A stretch of DNA of 13,294 nt, taken from an uncultured Clostridia bacterium (GTDB lineage: Bacteria > Bacillota > Clostridia > TANB77 > CAG-508). The stretch covers positions 1-13,294 of the forward strand of contig CAOPQH010000032.1 of assembly GCA_948505485.1 (NCBI GenBank), given 5' to 3'. Positions 6,077 to 13,294 of this stretch are shown piece after piece. Within the stretch, counting starts at the first letter, position 1; every line of letters begins with the position of its first letter. Under the pieces are notes generated by a model that had not been told where the DNA came from, made no database searches, and was given only the letters and a program-made list of their open reading frames with translations. Position numbers and translations under genes: made by a program.

Positions 6077-9000
6077 TTACATTTCAAATAAATTCATTTG
6101 ATTACTTTGACTCATTCCCTCTAAGCAACCAAATTCTTTTAATAATGCTGTAACAGAATCTCCTACTTTTGATCTTATTTTTATGTCATCAATAGACATA
6201 AATTTTTCTTCATTTCGTGCTTTTTCTATACCTTCTGCTGCAACATTTCCTAGTCCTGCAATACTATTTAATGGTGGTCTTATCGCACCATCTTCAACTA
6301 AAAATTTAGTGCTATGTGATTTGTATAAATCAACTGGCAAAAATTTAAATCCTCTTTCATACATTTCTAATACAATCTCTAAATCTTCATACATATCTTT
6401 GTCTTTAGGAGCTGCGTTATTTCCTTGCATTTCTATTTCTTTCATCTTTGTTTTTACTTTCTCTTTTCCAAAAATCATAAATTCACTATCAAACGCTTTA
6501 GCTCTTATAGAAAAATATGCTGCATAATATGCTAATGGCTCATGAACCTTAAACCATGCTATTCTAAAAGCATTTGTAACATAAGCAGCAGCATGTGCTT
6601 TTGGAAACATGTATTTAATCTTTTCACACGATTTTATGTACCAATCTGGGACATCATGTTCTTTCATCATTTTTACATATTCCGCCCATTTAGCTGGATC
6701 TGCTAAAGCTTTTCCTTTACGAACTGTCTCCATTATTTTAAATGCAGGATTTGGATCTAAACCTTTTTTCATTAAATATATCATTATATCATCTCTACAA
6801 CATATTGCTTCATTTAGAGTAACTGTACCTTCTTCTATTAATGATTGTGCATTTCCTAGCCATACATCTGTACCATGTGATAATCCTGATATTCTTATTA
6901 ATTCGTCAAATGTTTTTGGTCTTGTATCTACTAACATTCCTCTAACAAATTTAGTTCCAAATTCTGGAACTCCAAAACTTCCAACTTCAGAATGGATTTG
7001 CTCACTAGTTACTCCTAAAGCTTCAGTTGATGAAAATATAGACATCGTTTCTTTATCATCTAGCGGTACTTTTGTAGGATCTATACCAGTTATGTCTTGC
7101 AACATTCTAATAACAGTTGGATCGTCGTGTCCTAGTATATCTAGTTTTAATAAGTTTGAATCTATAGAGTGGTAATCAAAATGTGTTGTTACTATATCAG
7201 AATTTGGATCATCAGCTGGATGTTGTACAGGACAAAATTCATATATTTCTCTACCTTTCGGTACAACTATAATTCCACCTGGATGCTGACCAGTTGTCCT
7301 TTTTATTCCAGTGCACCCTTTAGATATTCTTGCAATTTCTGCTCTATTTATTGGTATATTTCTTTCTTCATAATAATTTTTAACATATCCATATGCTGTT
7401 TTGTCAGCAACTGTTCCTATTGTTCCTGCTTTAAAAGTAGTGCCTTTTCCAAATATTACTTCAGTATATTTATGTGCCTTTGCTTGATACTCTCCAGAAA
7501 AATTCAAATCTATATCTGGCTCTTTATCACCATTAAATCCTAAAAATGTTTCAAATGGTATATCCATTCCATCTTTATCTAACATGTGTCCACACTTTGG
7601 ACATTCTTTATCTGGTAAATCAAATCCATTTTTATATCCATAATCTGTGAAATCAGAATATTTACAATTTGGACATCTATAATGTGCTGGCAATGAATTT
7701 ACCTCTGTAATCCCTGTCATATTTGCAACAAAAGATGATCCTACAGACCCTCTAGATCCTACTATATATCCATCTTCATTAGATTTCCATACTAATTTTT
7801 GTGCAATTATATACATAACTGAAAATCCATTTTTTATTATAGAATCTAATTCACGTTGTAATCTATCTTTAACTATTGTTGGAAGTTCTTCTCCATATAA
7901 TTCATGTGCTTTATTATAAGCAATATTTTTTATATCTTCTTCGCAACCTGGTATATGAGGGGGGCATTTTTCAGGAGATATTGGACTTATTTGTTCACAC
8001 ATATCTGATATCTTATTTGTATTTGTTACTACTACTTCATAGGCCTTTTCTTCTCCTAAATATGAAAATTCTTTAAGCATTTCTTCTGTTGTTCTTAAAT
8101 ATAAAGGAGCTTGATTATCTGCATCATCATATTTCTGTCCTGCTTCGAGTATTCTTCTATATATCTCATCTTGTGGATCCATAAAATGAACGTCACAAGT
8201 TGCTACTACTAATTTATTTAATTTTTCTCCTAATTCTACAATCTTTCTATTAATTTCTTTCAATGCTTCTTCATTTTCAACTGTTCCATTTCTTATTAGA
8301 AATTCATTATTTCCTATAGGCTGTATTTCTAAATAATCGTAGTCATTTGCAATTTCTTGTATTTCTTCATCAGTCTTCCCTAATAATATTGCTTGATATA
8401 CTTCTCCTGCTTCACAAGCACTGCCTAAAATTAAACCTTCTGAATATTTTTTATATAAACTTTTTAATATTCTTGGTTTTCTATAAAAATAATCTAAATG
8501 CGAATATGAAACTAATTTATATAAATTTTTTAAGCCCACATAATCTTTTGCAAGTATTATTGCATGATATGTATTTAATTTTTTATAACTTTCTTTTTTT
8601 GTAACTTCATCTACGCTATATATATCTATATCACTTACAGTTTCTGCTCCTCTATCTTTTAGCATTTTAAGCATTACATTAAATACTTTTACTGTTGTAT
8701 CAACATCATCTAACGCTCTATGAGCTACTAATACTTTTATTCCTAAATTTTCTGCAATTTTACCTAGCTTATACCTTTTATATTCTGGAAATAAATTTTT
8801 AGCTAGTTGTAATGTATCAATATATGTATAGTTAAATTTATAACCTAATATTTTCGCATTTTGTTTTAAAAAGCCTATATCAAATCCTGCATTATGTGCT
8901 ACTAGTACAGTTCCTTCTATGAATTCTAAAATTTTAGGAAAAACTTTATCTATTGTTTCGGCATCCTTTACCATATCATTAGTAATATTAGTTACTTCTA

Positions 9001-10861
9001 CAACTCTTTGTGGTATTGGTTTCTCTGGATTCACAAAACAACTAAACTCATCTATTATTTCTCCATCTTTTATTTTCATTATTCCCACTTCAGTTATTTT
9101 TTCTGTTACAGCTGAAAAGCCTGTAGTTTCTAAATCAAGTACACAATATGTTGTATCTATACTTTGATTTTGTGAATCAATTACACAAGGTGTACCATCT
9201 GGAGCTAAATAGGCTTCAACTCCATATATTACTTTCATATTAGGATTGTTAATGCCTATCAGTTTATGTGCTTCTGGAAATGCCTGTACAACTCCATGAT
9301 CTGTTATCGCAATTGATTTCATTCCCCAACTCATTGCTCTTTTTATTAGATCTGTTGCAGAAGTCATTGCATCCATTTGGCTCATTTTAGTATGCATATG
9401 TAGTTCTACTCTTTTTGTATCAGCATTATCTTTTCTTTCTTCTTTTTTTATTTCTTCTGTTTCAACTATAGTATTTATCATGATTGTCAATTCTCCAGAG
9501 AATTGATCCATTTGAGTTCTTCCTTCTATTTTTATTCCTTTTGCTTTTTTTATCCTTCCTATAACTTTTTTACTGTTATTTTTTTCTAAAAACGCTTTAC
9601 ATGTTAATGTACTTGTACCATCATATAAATCAAAACTTAATAGTGTTTTTCCTGATCTAAGTTCTCTTCCTTCTACTGATAAAACTTCTCCACTCATAGA
9701 TACAATTCCATCTTCTAAAGTTAATTCTATAACTTTTACTAATGGTGCTTTTATATTCATATTAATTCCATATATTAATGGTGTATCTTCATCTTCTTCT
9801 GGCAATTCTGGTATATCTGCATTTGCTTCTATTATTTGATTTGAAAGAACTGTTACATCTCCCGCATATGGATCTAACCCAGCTTTACCTGTGGTTTTTA
9901 CTATTTTTACCTCATTAATTTTATTAACTACATTATCTGCATCTTCAGGTGTTGTAAATGATTTGCATGAAATCATTCCTGTTCCATCATATAAGTCAAA
10001 TATAATAAGAGCTTTTCCTGATTTTGTTAATCTCTTTTCACAATTCACTACTCTTCCAATTAATGTTACTCTTCCATCATTTGCTGTTAAATCTTTTATT
10101 TTTTTGTTGTTTTCTTTAGCTCTAGAACGTTTTCCAATTATATATTCTTTTTCTTCTATCTGTATTTCTGGCATCATAGCAGTTTCTTCGTCTGTTGGTA
10201 TATAATCATAATCACTTGGAGGTGGTACATTTTCTCTTTCAATATCTTCGTACTGAGGTAAGTTAATATTTTCATCTTCTTTATGTTCTTCGTATTCTTC
10301 AATACGTCTTTTGGTTTCTTTTACTAACTCTTGTTCTTCTTCTTTTAATTTCGTCTCATATTCCTTAATTTCACTTTCTGTTATAACTTCTTCTAAATTT
10401 ATTTTATATTCACTTTCAAATAGGTTATTTATAATTTTTTCTAACTCTATGTCTGTTTTTTTAGCACGTAAAAAATCTGCACCTCTTATGTGCATTTTTA
10501 CATTTATGTTATTATTTTCTATTTCTATATCACTTTTCATTAATAATAATGGCTTCATTAATGGATATTTATGTGCCATATAGCATATAATGTTTTTCCA
10601 TTCTTCTTGTATTGTTTTTTTAGTTACATTTTCTGTATATTTTACAACCAAATCTATATTATTAAATTTAAATCTTGTCATTAAAAATTTTTCAAAATCC
10701 CATATGTCTTTTATTTCTAAATATTCATTTGACTTTATTTTTATTTCTAAGATACTTTTTTTCTTTAGTAGGTTAAGTCCGTTAATTTCCGACTTTCTTA
10801 CATTGTTAAATGTTTTATAATCTTCGAATACTTCACTAATTGTTTTTACTTTTTCTGACAT
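6077..10861 (-). CDS. polC: DNA polymerase III PolC (Gram-positive replicative polymerase) with two tandem OB domains
   Basis: The leading-strand replicase of Bacillota with built-in 3'-5' proofreading. Domains by residue: N-terminal domains (1-~160); charged Glu/Lys/Pro linker (~160-260); OB fold 1 (~264-344); OB fold 2 (~385-465); PHP domain (LHMH 487-490, ITDHG 519-523) interrupted by a DEDDh exonuclease (DLETTG, Asp576/Glu578; HNAGFD 656-661; HRALDD 714-719), PHP resuming to about 900 (CDVHF). Then come a four-Cys zinc site (Cys1063, 1066, 1087, 1090) and polymerase catalytic residues in PDIDLNFSG (Asp1116, Asp1118) and LKLDILG (Asp1241). A clamp-binding QMNLF (1588-1592) is at the extreme C terminus. 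All catalytic residues are present. It has 1594 residues against about 1440 in Bacillus; the extra length is mostly the second OB domain and the linker. AAAGGAGGT precedes the ATG. It has its own promoter and a terminator ahead of it. Confidence 0.97.
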   Translation of the reverse strand: MSEKVKTISEVFEDYKTFNNVRKSEINGLNLLKKKSILEIKIKSNEYLEIKDIWDFEKFLMTRFKFNNIDLVVKYTENVTKKTIQEEWKNIICYMAHKYPLMKPLLLMKSDIEIENNNINVKMHIRGADFLRAKKTDIELEKIINNLFESEYKINLEEVITESEIKEYETKLKEEEQELVKETKRRIEEYEEHKEDENINLPQYEDIERENVPPPSDYDYIPTDEETAMMPEIQIEEKEYIIGKRSRAKENNKKIKDLTANDGRVTLIGRVVNCEKRLTKSGKALIIFDLYDGTGMISCKSFTTPEDADNVVNKINEVKIVKTTGKAGLDPYAGDVTVLSNQIIEANADIPELPEEDEDTPLIYGINMNIKAPLVKVIELTLEDGIVSMSGEVLSVEGRELRSGKTLLSFDLYDGTSTLTCKAFLEKNNSKKVIGRIKKAKGIKIEGRTQMDQFSGELTIMINTIVETEEIKKEERKDNADTKRVELHMHTKMSQMDAMTSATDLIKRAMSWGMKSIAITDHGVVQAFPEAHKLIGINNPNMKVIYGVEAYLAPDGTPCVIDSQNQSIDTTYCVLDLETTGFSAVTEKITEVGIMKIKDGEIIDEFSCFVNPEKPIPQRVVEVTNITNDMVKDAETIDKVFPKILEFIEGTVLVAHNAGFDIGFLKQNAKILGYKFNYTYIDTLQLAKNLFPEYKRYKLGKIAENLGIKVLVAHRALDDVDTTVKVFNVMLKMLKDRGAETVSDIDIYSVDEVTKKESYKKLNTYHAIILAKDYVGLKNLYKLVSYSHLDYFYRKPRILKSLYKKYSEGLILGSACEAGEVYQAILLGKTDEEIQEIANDYDYLEIQPIGNNEFLIRNGTVENEEALKEINRKIVELGEKLNKLVVATCDVHFMDPQDEIYRRILEAGQKYDDADNQAPLYLRTTEEMLKEFSYLGEEKAYEVVVTNTNKISDMCEQISPISPEKCPPHIPGCEEDIKNIAYNKAHELYGEELPTIVKDRLQRELDSIIKNGFSVMYIIAQKLVWKSNEDGYIVGSRGSVGSSFVANMTGITEVNSLPAHYRCPNCKYSDFTDYGYKNGFDLPDKECPKCGHMLDKDGMDIPFETFLGFNGDKEPDIDLNFSGEYQAKAHKYTEVIFGKGTTFKAGTIGTVADKTAYGYVKNYYEERNIPINRAEIARISKGCTGIKRTTGQHPGGIIVVPKGREIYEFCPVQHPADDPNSDIVTTHFDYHSIDSNLLKLDILGHDDPTVIRMLQDITGIDPTKVPLDDKETMSIFSSTEALGVTSEQIHSEVGSFGVPEFGTKFVRGMLVDTRPKTFDELIRISGLSHGTDVWLGNAQSLIEEGTVTLNEAICCRDDIMIYLMKKGLDPNPAFKIMETVRKGKALADPAKWAEYVKMMKEHDVPDWYIKSCEKIKYMFPKAHAAAYVTNAFRIAWFKVHEPLAYYAAYFSIRAKAFDSEFMIFGKEKVKTKMKEIEMQGNNAAPKDKDMYEDLEIVLEMYERGFKFLPVDLYKSHSTKFLVEDGAIRPPLNSIAGLGNVAAEGIEKARNEEKFMSIDDIKIRSKVGDSVTALLKEFGCLEGMSQSNQMNLFEM

Positions 10862-10885
10862 TACAGACTTACCTCCTTTATTGCT

Positions 10886-10914
10886 ATTCTATCATATGAC
10901 ATATAAAAAGTCTA
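10886..10914 (-). promoter_or_regulatory. Promoter for polC
   Basis: On the minus strand, TAGACT (10909-10914, four of six of TTGACA), a 17-base spacer, and an extended -10 TGA-TAGAAT (hexamer at 10886-10891, five of six). The expected start near 10879 leaves a leader of about 19 bases that carries the AAAGGAGGT ribosome binding site (10871-10879). It lies right after the rseP terminator, so polC is independently transcribed. Confidence 0.6.
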
Positions 10915-10935
10915 GTAATTAATTAAGAGCAAACT

Positions 10936-10973
10936 AAAAGGAATGCCACCTGTTTAAATACAGATAACATTCC
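10936..10973 (-). terminator. Terminator after uppS-cdsA-rseP
   Basis: On the minus strand the RNA can form an unbroken 14-bp stem, GGAAUGUUAUCUGU with ACAGGUGGCAUUCC. It closes a 6-base loop, uses three G-U pairs, and is followed by UUUUAGUUU. The G-U pairs exist only on the minus strand, so the hairpin is directional. It lies about 55 bases after the rseP stop codon. Confidence 0.75.
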
Positions 10974-11027
10974 ATGTTAGTAGCCTAATTTATGAATTTT
11001 TTTATGCAATTATATATAATATTTTAC

Positions 11028-12272
11028 TTATAATATTCTAAGTATATCATTATAAGTTACATATAGAGATAATGCTATAATTATCATAAATCCTATTGTT
11101 TGAATTTTTAATTCTGTGCCTTCTTTTAAAGGTTTTCTTCTAATTGCTTCAATAATTAAAATAAGTAGTTTTCCACCATCTAAGGCTGGTATTGGTAATA
11201 AATTTGTTACTCCCAAAGATAAAGAAATTAATGCTAATAAATATATAAATTCTTTTATTTCTTTTGTTTCAGCAACTGCCTCTGATATTCCTACTGGTCC
11301 TGTCATTTGTTCTATTCCAACATTTCCAGTAAATAATTGTTTTAAATTATCTAATATAGAAATAAGAAAATCTCCTGTTTCTGTTATACCATAATATGCT
11401 CTATTTAAAAATGTATCTTCTGCATTTTTAAATGTTACTCCTAAATAGTATTTTGGTGTTATATGTGGAATTAAATTTATTTCTAATAAGTCATTTCCTC
11501 TTTTAATTTTTAATAATATTGCCTCTTGTGAATTATTTATTAAATTTACTATATTTTGTGGATCATTATTTGCATTTTCTCCATTTACTTCTATAATTTC
11601 ATCATTAGCTTTTATACCTTGCTTTTCTGCTGCACTATTTTTTTCTATAGCTATAATTTTATTGCTATCTTTTAAGTATATTCCTGTAGATTTTATTTCA
11701 TTTTTTGTTAGACTAATATTTTTTTGTATTTCTTCTCCATTTCTTTCTATAGTTAAATCTACGTTTTCTCCTTTATTTTTACTTAAAATTTTTGTTACAG
11801 TGTCTGCTCTTTTAATACTTTTACCATTTATTTTAATTATTTTGTCTCCTGATTGTATACTATTAATTTGAGCGGAATAGCCATAAATAGTTGTATCTAT
11901 TTGATTTGATATATATGTGCCCATAGAAAACATTAATATAAAATACACAATAATTGCAAAAATAATATTAACTATTGCACCTGCAGATACAATAGCTATT
12001 CTTCTTGGAATACTTGCCTTAGAAAAAGAGCCCTCTGCATCTGAACTTTCAGTTTCTCCTTCCATACTAACAAATCCACCTAATGGGATTAATCTTAAAG
12101 CATATTTAGTCTCCTTGCCTTGTTTCTTCCATATAGTTGGTCCAAAGCCTATTGCAAATTCATTAACTTTTACCTTACATAATTTTGCAACTAAAAAATG
12201 CCCACCTTCATGAATAAATATTAAAAAACCTAATAAAAAAATTATTTTTATTGCTGATACAACAAAACCCAT
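11028..12272 (-). CDS. rseP: Site-2 intramembrane zinc metalloprotease RseP/RasP with two PDZ domains
   Basis: A membrane protease that cuts transmembrane substrates such as anti-sigma factors and signal-peptide remnants. The zinc site is HEGGH (21-25) in the first membrane helix, with the third ligand in LLPIPALDGG (Asp365). Membrane segments are at about 5-25, 92-118, 332-352 and 385-405. Between them lie two PDZ-like units in tandem: about 125-188 (SGDKIIKINGKSI) and 203-268 (KANDEIIEVNGENA). It has 414 residues; the Bacillus/Clostridium form typically has one PDZ and fewer residues, so this is nearer in plan to E. coli RseP (two PDZ). The ATG is preceded by GGAGG at five bases. It is 15 bases after cdsA and ends at a terminator. 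The substrate cannot be told from this context. Confidence 0.93.
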   Translation of the reverse strand: MGFVVSAIKIIFLLGFLIFIHEGGHFLVAKLCKVKVNEFAIGFGPTIWKKQGKETKYALRLIPLGGFVSMEGETESSDAEGSFSKASIPRRIAIVSAGAIVNIIFAIIVYFILMFSMGTYISNQIDTTIYGYSAQINSIQSGDKIIKINGKSIKRADTVTKILSKNKGENVDLTIERNGEEIQKNISLTKNEIKSTGIYLKDSNKIIAIEKNSAAEKQGIKANDEIIEVNGENANNDPQNIVNLINNSQEAILLKIKRGNDLLEINLIPHITPKYYLGVTFKNAEDTFLNRAYYGITETGDFLISILDNLKQLFTGNVGIEQMTGPVGISEAVAETKEIKEFIYLLALISLSLGVTNLLPIPALDGGKLLILIIEAIRRKPLKEGTELKIQTIGFMIIIALSLYVTYNDILRIL

Positions 12273-12287
12273 AATTCCTCCAACTCT

Positions 12288-13091
12288 CTAAAGCATTGTA
12301 AAAAATGAATATGCAAAAGGTGCTAAAAATATTAAGCTATCTATTCTATCTAACATTCCGCCATGTCCAGGTATTAAATTACTATAATCTTTTATATCTA
12401 CATATCTTTTTATACTAGATGCTGCAAAATCTCCTATTTGACCTACCAAACTCAATACAATTCCTATTCCAATTATATGCAAATATGAATAATTCATTCC
12501 TAAATACTTGTTTATAAACCATGTATATGCTAGCATTAATAAAACAGCTCCTACTGTACCTCCAAGGCATCCTTCAACTGATTTTTTAGGACTTACTTTG
12601 CTAAATTTATGTTTCCCTACAGTCATTCCAACTGTATAAGCAAATATATCTGTCCCCCATGCTGCTAATATTGCATACCATATTAATACTTTTCCATTTT
12701 CCATTCCATTTATTAAAGCTAAAAACATCATAAAAAATACTGTATAAAAAATTCCTATAAATGTATATGAAATATCTTTAAAATTTGTCTTCATATCTGT
12801 TGCTATTACTTGAATAAATAATATCAATAATATTGTGGGAACCGCTAAAGTTACTACTGTATTTATTTGAGTACTTGGAATAATATGTATAAGCGCAATG
12901 CTTAAACAACTTAAATATCCTAACCACTTAACAGGATTTGATTTTTTTGATATTGCATTAAAATACTCATGCATTGCTAATATTGCTACTAGTGCAAATA
13001 AAAAATCTACAATATATTTATTTCCTATTACTAATATAGCAAGAACTAATGGAAATCCTAGTAATGCTGAAGTAATTCTTTTTAAATTCAT
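12288..13091 (-). CDS. cdsA: Phosphatidate cytidylyltransferase (CDP-diacylglycerol synthase)
   Basis: Makes CDP-diacylglycerol from phosphatidic acid and CTP, the branch point for membrane phospholipids. This is a multi-pass inner-membrane enzyme: hydrophobic segments fill most of the 267 residues. The cytidylyltransferase signature is complete near the C terminus, SSIKR (225-229), KD (234-235), PGHGGMLDRID (241-251), with the conserved AAWGTDIFAY (143-152) and SPKKSVEG (167-174) ahead of it. Length is normal. AAGGAG lies eight bases before the ATG. It sits 20 bases after uppS and 15 before rseP in one probable transcript. In many Bacillota, dxr follows directly; here it does not. Confidence 0.95.
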   Translation of the reverse strand: MNLKRITSALLGFPLVLAILVIGNKYIVDFLFALVAILAMHEYFNAISKKSNPVKWLGYLSCLSIALIHIIPSTQINTVVTLAVPTILLILFIQVIATDMKTNFKDISYTFIGIFYTVFFMMFLALINGMENGKVLIWYAILAAWGTDIFAYTVGMTVGKHKFSKVSPKKSVEGCLGGTVGAVLLMLAYTWFINKYLGMNYSYLHIIGIGIVLSLVGQIGDFAASSIKRYVDIKDYSNLIPGHGGMLDRIDSLIFLAPFAYSFFTML

Positions 13092-13111
13092 ATATATTTC
13101 TCCTTACTTTT

Positions 13112-13294
13112 TTAATTTGCTCCATATTTTCTATTCCTTTTTTGATACTCTATTATAGCTTTATCTAAATCTTCCTCTTCAAAATCCGGCCAATTCTTGT
13201 CAATAAATAAAAGTTCTGAATATGTACACTGCCATAACAAAAATCCACTTAATCTTATTTCTCCACTAGTTCTAATTATAAGATCTGGATCTGG
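13112..13294 (-). CDS. uppS: Isoprenyl transferase (undecaprenyl-diphosphate synthase), C-terminal part only
   Basis: The gene runs off the right edge; only the last 60 residues are present. The cis-prenyltransferase adds isopentenyl units to farnesyl diphosphate to make the C55 carrier for peptidoglycan precursors. The visible part holds the diagnostic block PDLIIRTSGEIRLSGFLLWQ, including the Arg, Arg and Ser that bind the isopentenyl diphosphate phosphates, then the conserved YSEL and WPDFEEEDL, and ends in YQKRNRKYGAN. The usual Asn in RLSNF is Gly here, a small departure. It is followed 20 bases later by cdsA, the standard order. Confidence 0.95.
   Translation of the reverse strand, partial: PDPDLIIRTSGEIRLSGFLLWQCTYSELLFIDKNWPDFEEEDLDKAIIEYQKRNRKYGAN

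Noticed and set aside
6183..10820. Many plus-strand open frames opposite polC
   Set aside because: They mirror the polC coding strand, lack ribosome binding sites and show no known protein motif.

Overview
The window comes from a very AT-rich chromosome whose genes all read leftward on the minus strand. The gene set (a Gram-positive type PolC with an embedded proofreading exonuclease, a uppS-cdsA-rseP-polC gene order, strong AGGAGG ribosome binding sites, standard use of TGG for Trp and TGA as a stop) points to a low-GC Bacillota, most likely an uncultured Clostridia lineage. The species cannot be named from the sequence.

Reading in the direction of transcription (right to left): the first group is the end of uppS (undecaprenyl-diphosphate synthase), cdsA (CDP-diacylglycerol synthase) and rseP (site-2 membrane protease), tightly spaced and closed by a hairpin terminator. 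These serve the lipid carrier for cell wall synthesis, phospholipid synthesis and membrane-stress proteolysis. Next comes polC, the replicative DNA polymerase, with its own promoter, followed 18 bases later by a small DUF1294 membrane protein; an AT-rich hairpin about 225 bases further on can end that transcript.

Between this unit and lepA lies the unusual part (about 4.7-5.8 kb). It holds a cluster of DnaA-box-like 9-mers, a perfect 29-base palindrome, a branched foldable element directly upstream of a one-domain rhodanese gene, the rhodanese itself, and beyond it a set of nested inverted repeats with compensating base changes that fills most of the gap before lepA.

The left part has lepA (EF4, a translation GTPase) and rlmB (23S rRNA 2'-O-methyltransferase), 13 bases apart and probably one transcript. 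Then comes an unrecognised 586-residue Asn-rich membrane-anchored protein with its own promoter. The last 165 bases hold no gene but include a promoter-like sequence reading out of the window.

Most genes are ordinary housekeeping genes. The points of interest are the nested repeat element, the folded leader and DnaA-box cluster around the rhodanese, a tandem duplicated OB domain in PolC, two PDZ domains in RseP, an Arg-rich tail on RlmB, and the absence of dxr and ispG from a gene cluster that often contains them.
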